Source of the DNA: an uncultured Aquimarina sp. | GTDB lineage: Bacteria; Bacteroidota; Bacteroidia; Flavobacteriales; Flavobacteriaceae | NCBI RefSeq assembly: GCF_947492405.1 | Contig: NZ_CANLMP010000001.1 | Coordinates: 372,001 to 436,000 of the forward strand | Direction: 5' to 3' | Length of the DNA: 64,000 nt | In this document: positions 31,940 to 41,727 of the stretch, piece by piece | How the letters are laid out: each line of letters begins with the position of its first letter | Position numbering within the stretch: the stretch's first letter is position 1 | Made by a program: the position numbers and the translations under genes | Notes under the pieces: generated by a model | The model's input: the letters and a program-made list of their open reading frames with translations, nothing else | Database searches by the model: none | Told to the model about the DNA's origin: nothing

Positions 31940-33754
31940 ATGGCTAAAGAATATATAGACTTAGATACGCTTAAATACCTTTTATATGATGTTCATCAAT
32001 TAGAAGAAGTATTGCAGCAAGATCGTTTTGCAGATCACGATAAAGAATCGCTAGACCTTTTTCTAAATTCGGTAAAAGAATTCTCTGATCGAGAATTATT
32101 TCCATATTTTAAAGAAATGGACGAAAACCCTGCTTATCATAAAGATGGAGGTGTAGTAGTTCATAAACAAGTAGAGGTAATGATGAAAAAAGGAGGTGAG
32201 ATGGGACTCATTTCCGGGACTTTCGATTATGATGCAGGAGGATTACAGTTACCGATGATGATTTATACAGCATCTGCTTTTATTCAGGATGCAGCTAATA
32301 ACCATTTGCCAGGTTATGTAGGCCTGACCCTTGGCGCTGCAGAATTGATTATCCATTTTGCTAATAAAGAGTTAAATGACACCTATGTCCCTAATATGCT
32401 TTCCGGAAATTGGGGAGGAACTATGTGTCTAACAGAACCACAAGCTGGTAGTTCGTTATCAGATGTGGTGACGAAAGCAACACCTCAAGATGATGGTTCC
32501 TATAAAATCTTAGGACAGAAAATTTTTATCTCTGGTGGAGATCATCAATATGCAGATAACTTTGTGCATCTGGTGTTAGCTCGTATCGAAGGAGCACCAG
32601 CAGGAACTAAAGGAATATCATTATTTATTGTTCCAAAAAAACGTCCTGATGGAAATGGTGGTTTGGTGGCTAATGATGTAACCACAGTTGCAGATTTCCA
32701 AAAAATGGGTCAGCGCGGATATTGTACTACACATTTAGGTTTTGGAGATGCCGATGATTGTAAAGGTTGGTTGGTAGGAGAAGCACATCAAGGGCTTAAA
32801 TATATGTTTTTGATGATGAATGGAGCTCGTATTGCGGTAGGACGAGGAGCAGCGGCGATAGCTACCGCTGCGTATCAAGCTTCATTAGAATATGCAAAAG
32901 AACGCCCACAAGGTAGAAAATTAGCCAGTACAGGTAAAAAAGATCCGGAGCAAGGACAAACGTTGATCATTAATCATCCTGATGTACGTAGAATGCTTTT
33001 ACTGCAAAAAGTAATTGCAGAAGGCTCCTTAAGCCTGGTACTATTAGCTTCAAAATATTATGATTTCAAAGAAACGTTAAAAGATGAAACCGAAAAAGAA
33101 AAGTATAGTTTGTTATTGGAACTAATCATTCCTATGGTAAAAACGTATCCATCGGATATGGGTGCCCATGCAGTTTCAAATGGGTTACAAGTATTGGGAG
33201 GTTATGGATTCTGTTCTGATTTTATACTACAACAATATCATAGAGATATTCGTATTTTTCCTATCTATGAAGGAACAACAGGGATACAATCTCAGGATTT
33301 ATTAGGAAGAAAACTTCTAATGGAAAACGGAAAAGCATTAGAATTACTAAATAATGAAATCATGCAAACGATCCGACAAGCATCAGAATATGATGATTTA
33401 AGAAGATATGCAAATACGTTAGGTGAAAAACTGTTATTGACTCAGAAAGTGATTGGATTCCTGGTTGGTTTTGCTAAAAAAGGGGATTATGAACGTTTTC
33501 TATCAGATGCCACACCATTTATGGAGTACTTTAGTAATATTACCATGGCCTGGATCTGGTTAGATATGGCAGTACATGCTAAAAATGCTATTATAACTGG
33601 AAAGAAAACCTATTCTGAAGAGTTTTATGAAAGCAAGATTCACGCAATGAAATTCTATTTCAAGTATGAACTACCAAAAACCAGTGGCCTGGCTGAGATT
33701 CTTATGGATGAAGAGGTATTGACAATCTTAGGCGAGAAAGAAGTTTTTAATTAG
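31940..33754 (+). CDS. Acyl-CoA dehydrogenase, long DmdC-like type
   Basis: A 604-aa FAD enzyme of the acyl-CoA dehydrogenase superfamily that introduces an alpha,beta double bond into an acyl-CoA. MCLTEPQAGSSLSDV and GQKIFISGGDHQYADN are the FAD/substrate motifs; IYEGTTGIQSQDLLGRK has the catalytic Glu position and the conserved GIQ. A helical C-terminal extension of about 130 residues follows, as in 3-methylmercaptopropionyl-CoA and other long-form dehydrogenases. I chose the internal ATG (MAKEYIDLDTLKYLL). It is the first gene of the cluster. Confidence 0.88.
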   Translation: MAKEYIDLDTLKYLLYDVHQLEEVLQQDRFADHDKESLDLFLNSVKEFSDRELFPYFKEMDENPAYHKDGGVVVHKQVEVMMKKGGEMGLISGTFDYDAGGLQLPMMIYTASAFIQDAANNHLPGYVGLTLGAAELIIHFANKELNDTYVPNMLSGNWGGTMCLTEPQAGSSLSDVVTKATPQDDGSYKILGQKIFISGGDHQYADNFVHLVLARIEGAPAGTKGISLFIVPKKRPDGNGGLVANDVTTVADFQKMGQRGYCTTHLGFGDADDCKGWLVGEAHQGLKYMFLMMNGARIAVGRGAAAIATAAYQASLEYAKERPQGRKLASTGKKDPEQGQTLIINHPDVRRMLLLQKVIAEGSLSLVLLASKYYDFKETLKDETEKEKYSLLLELIIPMVKTYPSDMGAHAVSNGLQVLGGYGFCSDFILQQYHRDIRIFPIYEGTTGIQSQDLLGRKLLMENGKALELLNNEIMQTIRQASEYDDLRRYANTLGEKLLLTQKVIGFLVGFAKKGDYERFLSDATPFMEYFSNITMAWIWLDMAVHAKNAIITGKKTYSEEFYESKIHAMKFYFKYELPKTSGLAEILMDEEVLTILGEKEVFN

Positions 33755-33806
33755 AAAAGAAAAAGAAATCATTTTATCATTAAAACATTAATTCATTAAC
33801 TACATA

Positions 33807-34583
33807 ATGAACAGTATAAAACAATCATTTAATTTAGAAGGAAAAGTAGCCATAGTCACAGGCTCTAGCAAAGGAATCGGAAAATCAATTGCACAAGGAT
33901 TGGCAGAACATGGTGCTAAAGTAGTAATAAGTAGTCGTAGTCAGGAAGCTGTGGATGAAGTTGCAGCGGAGTTTAAAGCAGCTGGATTAGAAGCGGTTGG
34001 GATTGCTTGTCATATTGGTAAAGCAGATCAGCGAAAACATCTGGTTCAAAAGACAATCGAGCATTATGGCGGAATTGATATTTTAGTGAATAATGCAGCA
34101 ATTAACCCTATTTACGGACCTATTGAAGATGCAGAAGAAGAAGTATTCGATAAGATTATGGATGTTAATGTAAAAGCTCCCTGGATGTTATCCAATCTAA
34201 TCTTGCCTTCTATGCAAGAGCGTGGTGGTGGCAGTATTATTAATATTGCTTCGGTTGAGGCATTGCATCCTGGAGCAGGTTTAGGATTATATAGTACCAG
34301 CAAAGCAGCTTTGCTAATGCTTACGAAGAACCAGGCAAAAGAATGGGGGCAATACGGAATTCGTGCTAATGTATTATGTCCAGGATTGATCAAAACCAAG
34401 TTTAGTGCTGCACTTTGGCAAAACGAAAAATTACTGAATAAAATAGAAAAAACATTACCAACCTCACGCATGGGAATGCCTGATGAGATGGCCGGTATGG
34501 TTTGTTTGCTAGCTTCAGAAGCAGGAGCTTATATGACAGGTAGTGTGTACAATGCAGATGGAGGTTATATGATTGCGGGGTAA
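33807..34583 (+). CDS. SDR family oxidoreductase (glucose-1-dehydrogenase/FabG-like)
   Basis: A 258-aa short-chain dehydrogenase. The cofactor motif is VTGSSKGIGKS, NNAAIN the NNAG motif, and the catalytic set is Ser in IINIASVEA with YSTSK. EVVI-type basic residues at the second strand (ISSRSQEA) suggest NADP(H). It probably oxidises a 3-hydroxyacyl-CoA or related alcohol within the cluster. Spacing of 52-56 bp to both neighbours supports one operon. The C-terminus YMTGSVYNADGGYMIAG is typical. Confidence 0.9.
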   Translation: MNSIKQSFNLEGKVAIVTGSSKGIGKSIAQGLAEHGAKVVISSRSQEAVDEVAAEFKAAGLEAVGIACHIGKADQRKHLVQKTIEHYGGIDILVNNAAINPIYGPIEDAEEEVFDKIMDVNVKAPWMLSNLILPSMQERGGGSIINIASVEALHPGAGLGLYSTSKAALLMLTKNQAKEWGQYGIRANVLCPGLIKTKFSAALWQNEKLLNKIEKTLPTSRMGMPDEMAGMVCLLASEAGAYMTGSVYNADGGYMIAG

Positions 34584-34639
34584 CTAATTTATTGTTAAAT
34601 CAAAATCTCGTCATAAAAACATAATAATATACGTACAGA

Positions 34640-35854
34640 ATGAATTTTGAGTATTCAGAAAAAACTATAGAACTCCAACAAAAGCTAACAGCTTTTTTTG
34701 AAGAACACATACTACCCGTAGAAGAAGAAGTAAATGCTTTTCTCTATAATCCAGATAACCGATGGAAACCTTGGCCAGGAATGGAAGATTTAAAGACAAA
34801 AGCCAAAGCAGCCGGATTATGGAACTTGTTTTTACCCAAAAGTTATGGAACGCTAAGTCCTGGATTAACAAATCTGGAGTATGCGCCATTATCAGAAATT
34901 ATGGGACGCATATTGTGGTCCTCAGAAATATTTAACTGTAGTGCTCCCGACACCGGAAATATGGAGGTATTAGCCAAGTACGGTTCTCCAGAGCAACAGA
35001 AACAATGGTTAAAACCATTAATGAATGGAGATATCCGTTCTGCTTTTTTAATGACAGAACCTCAGGTGGCTTCCTCGGATGCTACGAATATTGAGACTTC
35101 TATTATTAAGGATGGTGATGAATATGTAATTAACGGTACAAAATGGTGGTCTTCTGGAGGAATGAATCCTCATTGTAAAGTTGCTATCGTGATGGGAAAA
35201 ACAAATCCCGATGCTCCGAGACACCAACAGCAAAGTATGGTATTGGTGCCGATGGATACTCCAGGATTAAAGATTGTCAGACCTTTATCAGTATTTGGGT
35301 TCTATGATTCTCCAGAAGGTCATGCAGAGATTGTTTTGGATAATGTACGAGTACCCAAAGAGAATTTAATTTTGGGAGAAGGAAGAGGATTCGAAATTGC
35401 ACAAGGTAGATTAGGCCCGGGACGTATTCATCATTGTATGCGTTTAATAGGTATTGCACAACGATCCTTAGAATTGATGTCTAAACGTGCAGCAGAACGT
35501 ATAGCGTTCGGAAAAACGTTCAAAGATTATAGCAGTATTCGGCAAGAGATTGCCCAATCACAATGCGAAATCGAACAAGCCAGATTACTAACACTTTCTG
35601 CAGCAGATAAAATGGATAAATTCGGTAATAAAGCGTCCAAAGATTTAATCGCGATGATAAAAATAGTAGCTCCTAATATGGCCTTGGCAGTAATTGATAG
35701 AGCTATGCAAATACATGGCGGAAAAGGAGTAGGACCCGACACACCTTTAGCTCATTTCTTTGTGGCTGCCAGGATGTTGCGCTTAGCAGATGGGCCAGAT
35801 GAAGTACATATGTACCAGTTAGGGAAAAGCGTAATTAAAAAATATTCAGAATAA
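34640..35854 (+). CDS. ACAD10/ACAD11-like acyl-CoA dehydrogenase
   Basis: A 404-aa enzyme of the acyl-CoA dehydrogenase fold that is closest to the C-terminal part of animal ACAD11. The shared features are [35 protein letters not shown]-type [33 protein letters not shown] and [11 protein letters not shown]. In animal ACAD11 and Pseudomonas LvaC this group removes phosphate from 4-phosphoacyl-CoA instead of desaturating simply. Here a separate kinase gene follows 3 bp downstream and would supply that phosphate. Confidence 0.88.
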   Translation: MNFEYSEKTIELQQKLTAFFEEHILPVEEEVNAFLYNPDNRWKPWPGMEDLKTKAKAAGLWNLFLPKSYGTLSPGLTNLEYAPLSEIMGRILWSSEIFNCSAPDTGNMEVLAKYGSPEQQKQWLKPLMNGDIRSAFLMTEPQVASSDATNIETSIIKDGDEYVINGTKWWSSGGMNPHCKVAIVMGKTNPDAPRHQQQSMVLVPMDTPGLKIVRPLSVFGFYDSPEGHAEIVLDNVRVPKENLILGEGRGFEIAQGRLGPGRIHHCMRLIGIAQRSLELMSKRAAERIAFGKTFKDYSSIRQEIAQSQCEIEQARLLTLSAADKMDKFGNKASKDLIAMIKIVAPNMALAVIDRAMQIHGGKGVGPDTPLAHFFVAARMLRLADGPDEVHMYQLGKSVIKKYSE

Positions 35855-35857
35855 AAT

Positions 35858-36910
35858 ATGCAAAACGTACGCAAAGGTGAAGAACTAAACGAGAAGACTT
35901 TAAAACCATTCCTTCATGAAAATGGATTGATCAATGATCATCAAAGTGATTGGAAAGTAGAACAATACACACACGGATATTCTAATCTTACCTATTTGTT
36001 ACAAATAGAAGATAAAGAATATGTATTACGTCGTCCACCATTTGGTGCTATTAAACGAGGTCACGATATGGGTCGAGAGTTTAAAGTGCAATCTGGTGTA
36101 TACAAAGCATTTCCGAAAGTTCCCAAAATGTATGCTTTTACAGATGATGAAAGTATATTAGGCTGTCCTTTTTATATTATGGAAAAGGTAGATGGCATTA
36201 TTCTGAGTGCTCGTGAAGCTAAAAAAAGAAATGTTCCTGCAAGTGATTTTAAAACCATTGCAGATTCCTGGTTGAATACATTTGTAGAACTTCATAATAT
36301 AGATTACAAGGCAGTAGGATTAGAAGATTTAGGTAAACCGGAAGGATATGTTGGAAGACAAGTACTGAACTGGGGGAAACAATATCTAAACGCAGCAACA
36401 GATGATGTACCTGCAGCGGAGAAGGTGATGAAATGGATGGAAGAACATCAGCCCAAAGACTATCGGTATAGTTTGGTACATAATGATTTTAAATATGATA
36501 ATGTAGTTTTTAAAGATGATAGCTGGAACGAAGTAATAGCTGTGCTAGACTGGGAAATGGCAACACTGGGAGATCCGTTAATGGATTTAGGAACCTCTCT
36601 TGGATATTGGACTATGAACAGTGATCATGCATTTGTACAGCAAGGGATTCCATCACCTACAATTATGGAAGGAAACCCAAGTAGAAGTGAAATCGTAGCG
36701 TTATATGCACAAAAAAGTGGAAGAGAAGTGGATCACCTTGTCTTTTATTATGCATTCGGACTTTTTAAGATTGCTGTAATTGCCCAGCAGATTTATTACC
36801 GATACAATAAGGGATTAACCACCGATCCTCGATTTGCACAGCTAAACAAAGCAGCAGAATTGCTATGCAATTTGGCTTGGCAAGCCATTCAAACGAAGAA
36901 AATAGATTAA
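35858..36910 (+). CDS. APH-family kinase (ACAD10/11 N-terminal-domain-like, LvaA-like)
   Basis: A 350-aa protein-kinase-fold small-molecule kinase. HGYSNLTYLLQIEDKEYVLR is the nucleotide-loop and Lys strand, LVHNDFKYDNVVF has the catalytic HxD with Asn, and VLDWEMATLGDPLMDLG the metal-binding Asp. This is the pattern of the kinase fused to ACAD in animal ACAD10/11 and of LvaA, which phosphorylates the 4-hydroxyl of 4-hydroxyacyl-CoA. The 3-bp gap behind the ACAD11-like gene strongly implies they act together. Confidence 0.88.
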   Translation: MQNVRKGEELNEKTLKPFLHENGLINDHQSDWKVEQYTHGYSNLTYLLQIEDKEYVLRRPPFGAIKRGHDMGREFKVQSGVYKAFPKVPKMYAFTDDESILGCPFYIMEKVDGIILSAREAKKRNVPASDFKTIADSWLNTFVELHNIDYKAVGLEDLGKPEGYVGRQVLNWGKQYLNAATDDVPAAEKVMKWMEEHQPKDYRYSLVHNDFKYDNVVFKDDSWNEVIAVLDWEMATLGDPLMDLGTSLGYWTMNSDHAFVQQGIPSPTIMEGNPSRSEIVALYAQKSGREVDHLVFYYAFGLFKIAVIAQQIYYRYNKGLTTDPRFAQLNKAAELLCNLAWQAIQTKKID

Positions 36911-36919
36911 ATAGAGTAT

Positions 36920-37558
36920 ATGATGGATTATTTAGCAGCAACATACTTTTTTGATTATGAAACGGATGAAGTCCAAAACGTTATTAAAGAATTTAAAACG
37001 GATTCATTAACACCTAAGGAAAAAGCGATACGGTTATATCTTAAAGTAAGAGACGACTGGTGGTATGATCCATATCATATTAGTTTTTCTAAAGAAGGGT
37101 ATAAAGCAAGTAGGACTGCAGGAAAACAAAATGGGCATTGCCTTGATAAATCTATTCTCTTAATAGCTTGTTTACGAGCTTTGAGAATACCAGCAAGAAT
37201 TCATCTTGCTAAAGTAAAGAATCATATTGGAGTAGAACGTTTGATAGAAAAATTTGGAACCAATGAACTAACACCACATGGAATGGTCAATATCTATCTG
37301 GATGGAAAATGGGTCAAAGCTTCTCCTGCTTTTAATAAAGCATTATGTGAAAAGTGTAATGTTGCTCCATTAGAGTTTAATGGAGAACAGGATTCAATGT
37401 TTCAGGAATATGATAATCAAGGAGGGATTTTCATGGAATATTTGGAGGATTATGGACATTTTGACGATGTACCATTTGATTTTATATTAAATAATATGAA
37501 AGAACATTATTCCGAAATCACCAAAATATACGAAGGACAAACCGAAATAAGATTATAA
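36920..37558 (+). CDS. Transglutaminase-like cysteine-protease-fold protein
   Basis: A 212-aa soluble protein of the transglutaminase-like superfamily. A Cys in NGHCLDKSILLIACLRALR-like sequence (GHCLDKS), a His in TPHGMVNIYLDGKW and an Asp/Asn position in VKASPAFN give the expected triad order. There is no signal peptide, so it acts in the cytoplasm. Its role inside a lipid-catabolism cluster is unknown; it may cleave an amide or thioester-linked substrate. It is 9 bp behind the kinase gene and 10 bp before the next. Confidence 0.72.
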   Translation: MMDYLAATYFFDYETDEVQNVIKEFKTDSLTPKEKAIRLYLKVRDDWWYDPYHISFSKEGYKASRTAGKQNGHCLDKSILLIACLRALRIPARIHLAKVKNHIGVERLIEKFGTNELTPHGMVNIYLDGKWVKASPAFNKALCEKCNVAPLEFNGEQDSMFQEYDNQGGIFMEYLEDYGHFDDVPFDFILNNMKEHYSEITKIYEGQTEIRL

Positions 37559-37568
37559 AATAACTTTT

Positions 37569-37955
37569 ATGAATAATATACATACAGGGATTACTCAAAA
37601 ACAATTTCATGATTTTATGGAGTTCCCAGTCGATGGGGCTTTTCAGATGATTAATTTGCTCAAATTTAAAGACGTTGTAGAAGAAACTGGAACCAGTGGA
37701 GCAGAAGCTTATGCACAATATCTGAATGCTATAGTTCCATTTTTTGAAAATACTAAAGCCAAGGTAGTATATCAAGGGAAACCCCTGTTTGGTTTAATAG
37801 GTCCGGAGAATACCATAGAATGGGATAAAATACTAATTGTGGAATATGAAAGCAAGCAAGAATTTTTGGCGATGATCACTAAAGAAGGATATCCGGCAGA
37901 AATGCGTAGTCGTGCTTTGGCAGATTCCAGATTGATTTTGTGTAAAGAAAAATAA
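37569..37955 (+). CDS. DUF1330-family small protein
   Basis: A 128-aa protein with the dimeric ferredoxin-like fold of DUF1330: FQMINLLKFKDV opens the domain, AYAQYLNAIVPFFENT the first helix, KVVYQGKPLFGLIG the hairpin, and AEMRSRALADSRLILC closes it. Functions of the family are not established; a small accessory protein (LvaB) is required by the LvaA kinase in the lva pathway, but I cannot show that this is its counterpart. It lies in tight operon spacing. Confidence 0.7.
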   Translation: MNNIHTGITQKQFHDFMEFPVDGAFQMINLLKFKDVVEETGTSGAEAYAQYLNAIVPFFENTKAKVVYQGKPLFGLIGPENTIEWDKILIVEYESKQEFLAMITKEGYPAEMRSRALADSRLILCKEK

Positions 37956-37977
37956 AACAACCAACGTAAATAATAAC

Positions 37978-38733
37978 ATGCAAGTAAAAGATAAAGTAGT
38001 AATAGTCACTGGAGCAGGTTCAGGAATCGGAGCCGCTACCGCTAAACATTTTGCAAAACATCAGGCTACAGTGATCGTTTCTGATATTAATGAAACAAGA
38101 GCACAAAGCATTGCAGATGAAATTAGTAATGATGGAGGAAAAGCAATAGTGATTACAGCCAATGTTGCAAAATTTGAAGAAGTAGAACAATTGATTAACG
38201 AAACAGTAACACAGTTTGGACAGCTAGATGTGATCGTAAACAATGCTGGAATTGGCCCCAGAAATATGGCAAAAACAGGAGAGTATACCTTAGAAGATTG
38301 GGACAGTGTGATTGCTGTCAATCAAACAGGAGTATTCTATTGCATGAAACTAGCATTGCAACAGATGACAAAACAAGGTCATGGAAACATCGTTAACCTT
38401 GCTTCATTAGCAGGTCTAAAGGCTTCGCTTAATAACTTGTCTTATAGTGCCAGTAAATTTGCTGTAGTTGGAATGACTAAATCCGCAGCACTGGAATATG
38501 CAACTAGAAACATAAGGATTAATGCAGTATGTCCCGGATATACAGAGTCTGCTTTATTAAGTAAATTGTTATCCGTACGACCAGATATGGATCAGATGCT
38601 AAAAAGTGTGATCCCAATGAAACGGTACGGACAAGCAGAAGAAATTGCTGAAGCCGTGGTTTGGTTAGCTTCTGATAGTACTAAATTCATAACGGGTCAG
38701 ACTATAACTCTGGACGGAGGAACTTCTCTATAA
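37978..38733 (+). CDS. SDR family oxidoreductase
   Basis: A 251-aa short-chain dehydrogenase. VTGAGSGIGAATAKHF is the glycine-rich loop, followed by VSDI with Asp at the end of the second strand, which indicates NAD(H). NNAGIG, the Ser in VNLASLAG and YSASKFAVVGMTKSAALE give the catalytic set. FITGQTITLDGGTSL is the usual end. It likely acts as a 3-hydroxyacyl-CoA or secondary alcohol dehydrogenase in the pathway encoded by its neighbours. Confidence 0.9.
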   Translation: MQVKDKVVIVTGAGSGIGAATAKHFAKHQATVIVSDINETRAQSIADEISNDGGKAIVITANVAKFEEVEQLINETVTQFGQLDVIVNNAGIGPRNMAKTGEYTLEDWDSVIAVNQTGVFYCMKLALQQMTKQGHGNIVNLASLAGLKASLNNLSYSASKFAVVGMTKSAALEYATRNIRINAVCPGYTESALLSKLLSVRPDMDQMLKSVIPMKRYGQAEEIAEAVVWLASDSTKFITGQTITLDGGTSL

Positions 38734-38771
38734 AAAGATTAATCAAATACTAAGTCAAGTAATTACTAAGA

Positions 38772-39536
38772 ATGCAAACCATAAAAATAGAAAGAAAACA
38801 TAACTATGCTATTGTTCAGCTGAACAGAGGTAAAGTGAATGCAATTAACCATCAAATGACAAAAGAAATAAGACAAGCTTTTACTGATTTAGAAGCCGAT
38901 GATACTGTAAAAGGAGTTATTATTACAGGGACTCCACATTTCTTTTCGGCAGGTTTAGATGTGATTGAATTGTATAGTTATGATAAGCCAAAGATGAATG
39001 AGTTCTTTAACGATTTTGGAGGCATGTATATTCAGTTAGCCAAATTCACCAAACCTTTTATATGTGCCATTACCGGATATTCTCCTGCAGGAGGATGCGT
39101 AATTGCGATTACAGCAGATCACAGGATTATGGCAGAAGGAGAAAAGTATACTATAGGATTAAATGAAGTGGCGGTAAATATTCAGATTTCTAATAACCTT
39201 ATTAGAGGATATTCATATTGGTTAGGAGAAGGGAAAGCAAATGAATTTATTTTGGGAGGAAAGTTATTAAATGTAGAAGAAGCCCTTACTTCAGGGTTGG
39301 TCAATGAGGTATGCGATTTAGAAGAAGTATTGCCTAAGGCCGAAGCCAAAATGAAGCAATATTTGCAAGCAGATGAGGATATTTTTAAGAATACAAAGTA
39401 CAAACTCCGTAAAGATTGGTTAGAAGGTATGGAGGAAGATCCTAAAATTGATCTGGAACAAGCGATTTCCCTTTGGTGGAAACCGGAAATAAGAGCAAAA
39501 ATGAAAGCTTTTGTAGAGAGCCTTCAGAAAAAATAA
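38772..39536 (+). CDS. Delta3,Delta2-enoyl-CoA isomerase (ECI1-like crotonase)
   Basis: A 254-aa crotonase-fold protein. The segment GYSPAGGCVIAITADHRIMA followed by YTIGLNEVAVNIQ is closest to mitochondrial ECI1, which moves a 3-double bond to the trans-2 position; the two Glu of true hydratases are not both present. FFSAGLDVIELYSYD forms the first oxyanion strand. Isomerisation would be needed if removal of a 4-substituent gives a 3-enoyl-CoA. Gaps of 38 bp to both neighbours. Confidence 0.8.
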   Translation: MQTIKIERKHNYAIVQLNRGKVNAINHQMTKEIRQAFTDLEADDTVKGVIITGTPHFFSAGLDVIELYSYDKPKMNEFFNDFGGMYIQLAKFTKPFICAITGYSPAGGCVIAITADHRIMAEGEKYTIGLNEVAVNIQISNNLIRGYSYWLGEGKANEFILGGKLLNVEEALTSGLVNEVCDLEEVLPKAEAKMKQYLQADEDIFKNTKYKLRKDWLEGMEEDPKIDLEQAISLWWKPEIRAKMKAFVESLQKK

Positions 39537-39574
39537 ACAAATTAAAATCTTTTTAATACACAAAATATTACACA

Positions 39575-40579
39575 ATGAACAAGCAAATCATCTTAAAAAA
39601 CCGTCCAGAAGGACTACCAGATAAAAATACTTGGGAACTACAAGACAATCCAATTCCTGAACCTGCAGAAGGAGAAGTACTGGTACAACATCATTATATT
39701 TCATTAGACCCGGCAATGAGAGGTTGGATGCGTGAAGGTAAATCCTATATTGAACCTGTTGAATTGGATGATGTCATGCGTGCTGGTTCTATCGGAAAAG
39801 TGATAAAATCCAATAATCATCCAAAATTTAAAGAAGGTGATTATCTAACTGGTTGGGGTGGTGTACAGCAGTATACAGTGACTAATGGCGATAATTGGTA
39901 TGCTGTAGATCCTAGCTTAGCATCTTTGCCTTTGTATATAGGTACCTTAGGAATGCCAGGAATGACGGCATATTTCGGGATTTTGGAAGTAGGTAAAATC
40001 AAAGAAGGAGATACCGTGTTAGTTTCCGGAGCAGCAGGAGCTGTGGGCAGTGTCGTTGGACAGATTGCCAAAATCAAAGGTTGTCGCGTTGTTGGAATTG
40101 CAGGAGGAAAGGATAAATGTGACTACGTAGTAAATGAATTAGGCTTTGATGCTGCGATTGATTATAAATCTGAAGATATTTATGATGCTGTCAAACGTGA
40201 ATGCCCAAAAGGTATTGACGTGTATTTTGATAATGTTGGAGGAGAAATTCTGGATGCCGCTTTGTCAAGACTTCGAATGCGAGCAAGAATTGTGATTTGC
40301 GGAGCTATATCACAATACAACAATATGGAGGATATGAGAGGACCTAAAAACTACTTGTCGTTATTAGTAAATCGTGCGACAATGCAAGGGATGGTGGTTA
40401 TGGATTATGCTAAAGATTATGGCAAGGCAGCCATGGAAATGGGAGGCTGGATTGCTCATGGAAAGCTTAAAACCAAAGAAGATATTTATGATGGAATCGA
40501 AAACTTCCACGAAACATTCTTACGCCTTTTTTCTGGAGATAAAATGGGAAAACTAGTATTAAAAGTTATTGAAGAATAA
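39575..40579 (+). CDS. NADP-dependent MDR oxidoreductase (CurA/PTGR-like)
   Basis: A zinc-free medium-chain reductase of 334 aa. SLDPAMRGWMREGKSYI and GYVTGWGG-type LTGWGGVQQY are typical of the prostaglandin reductase/CurA group, and VSGAAGAVGSVVGQIAKIKG is the nucleotide-binding loop. Members reduce alpha,beta-unsaturated ketones and aldehydes with NADPH. In the cluster it may reduce an enone or enoyl intermediate. It is separated by 120 bp, with a repeat element, from the next gene. Confidence 0.88.
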   Translation: MNKQIILKNRPEGLPDKNTWELQDNPIPEPAEGEVLVQHHYISLDPAMRGWMREGKSYIEPVELDDVMRAGSIGKVIKSNNHPKFKEGDYLTGWGGVQQYTVTNGDNWYAVDPSLASLPLYIGTLGMPGMTAYFGILEVGKIKEGDTVLVSGAAGAVGSVVGQIAKIKGCRVVGIAGGKDKCDYVVNELGFDAAIDYKSEDIYDAVKRECPKGIDVYFDNVGGEILDAALSRLRMRARIVICGAISQYNNMEDMRGPKNYLSLLVNRATMQGMVVMDYAKDYGKAAMEMGGWIAHGKLKTKEDIYDGIENFHETFLRLFSGDKMGKLVLKVIEE

Positions 40580-40597
40580 TAAAATCCGTCAATTCGA

Positions 40598-40640
40598 GTG
40601 CTTCGACATTAGGAGAAGTGTATCGAGAATAGAATTTTGC
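40598..40640. repeat. Intergenic element AATTCGAGTGCTTCGAC / GAAGTGTATCGAGAAT
   Basis: An imperfect dyad (GTGCTTCGACATTAGGAGAAGTGTATCGAGAAT) lies in the gap; a degraded relative ending in TATCGAGAATAGA occurs at 42672. Both belong to a dispersed TCGAG-type family. Confidence 0.45.
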
Positions 40641-40699
40641 CTAAAAATTATCTAAATAACAATAGGTTTATTCAATCACTCAAAAACTAACCAACTACT

Positions 40700-41677
40700 A
40701 TGAAAGCAATAGTATGTAAACAATATGGACCGCCATCTAATTTGGCAGTAAAAGATATAGAAAGCCCAGTGGCTAGGGACCACGAAGTCCTAGTGACCGT
40801 TAAGGCCTGTGGAGTTAATTTTCCTGACACCTTGATCATTCAGGGATTATATCAGTTTAAACCAGAATTACCATTCACACCAGGAAGTGATGTGGCAGGG
40901 ATAGTGAAAGCAGTAGGATCAGGAGTTAAGCATCTTAAGGTAGGAGATGCCGTTTTTGGATTTGTGATGCAAGGCGGATATGCAGAAGAAGTGGCGGTGC
41001 CAGCTAATGTATGCTTTAAAAAACCGCCAAAAATGGATTTTCCGATTGCAGCATCTTTTATGATCGCCTACGGAACATCGTATCACGCATTAAAAGATAG
41101 AGCAAAACTAAAAGAAGGAGAAACTCTATTAGTTTTAGGAGCATCTGGAGGTGTAGGTCTGGCAGCTGTAGAATTAGGAAAACTGATGGGTGCCAAAGTA
41201 ATTGCTGCGGCTTCTTCTGATGAGAAACTTAAGTTATGCAAGGAATATGGAGCTGATGAAGTCATTAATTATAAAACTGAAGAACTAAAGTCGAGAATCA
41301 AAGAACTCACCGATGGAAAAGGTGCTGATGTAGTATATGATCCGGTTGGTGGTGATTATTCTGAATCCGCATTGCGTGCTACTGCCTGGGAAGGCAGATA
41401 TCTGGTTATCGGTTTTGCAGCAGGACATATTCCTAAAATACCTTTGAACCTTACATTACTGAAAGGCTGTTCTATAGTAGGAGTGTTCTGGGGTAATTTT
41501 GCCATGAAAACCCCTAAGAAAAATTTAGAGAATACCATGCAGTTAATGCAATGGTTGGGAGAAGGCAAACTAAAACCACATATTCATAAGATATATCCGC
41601 TAGACCAAGCTCCTAATGCCTTAGAAGAAATGATGGAACGAAAGGTAAGAGGGAAAGTAGTGATTCAGTGTTCTTAG
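40700..41677 (+). CDS. NADPH:quinone oxidoreductase family protein (MDR)
   Basis: A 325-aa zinc-free MDR protein. VTVKACGVNFPDTLIIQGLY and FTPGSDVAGIVKAVGSGV form the N-terminal catalytic domain, and LVLGASGGVGLAAVELGKLMGA the Rossmann loop; YDPVGGDYSESALRA and GRYLVIGFAAG are conserved in the Qor family. It may reduce quinones or act as an acrylyl-CoA-type reductase; the substrate is not evident. It is a second MDR in the cluster, not closely similar to the preceding one. Confidence 0.88.
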   Translation: MKAIVCKQYGPPSNLAVKDIESPVARDHEVLVTVKACGVNFPDTLIIQGLYQFKPELPFTPGSDVAGIVKAVGSGVKHLKVGDAVFGFVMQGGYAEEVAVPANVCFKKPPKMDFPIAASFMIAYGTSYHALKDRAKLKEGETLLVLGASGGVGLAAVELGKLMGAKVIAAASSDEKLKLCKEYGADEVINYKTEELKSRIKELTDGKGADVVYDPVGGDYSESALRATAWEGRYLVIGFAAGHIPKIPLNLTLLKGCSIVGVFWGNFAMKTPKKNLENTMQLMQWLGEGKLKPHIHKIYPLDQAPNALEEMMERKVRGKVVIQCS

Positions 41678-41727
41678 AGAAAAATAGAATAATGAAAAAA
41701 GGTTAATTATTGTTGGGTTTTTCTTTC

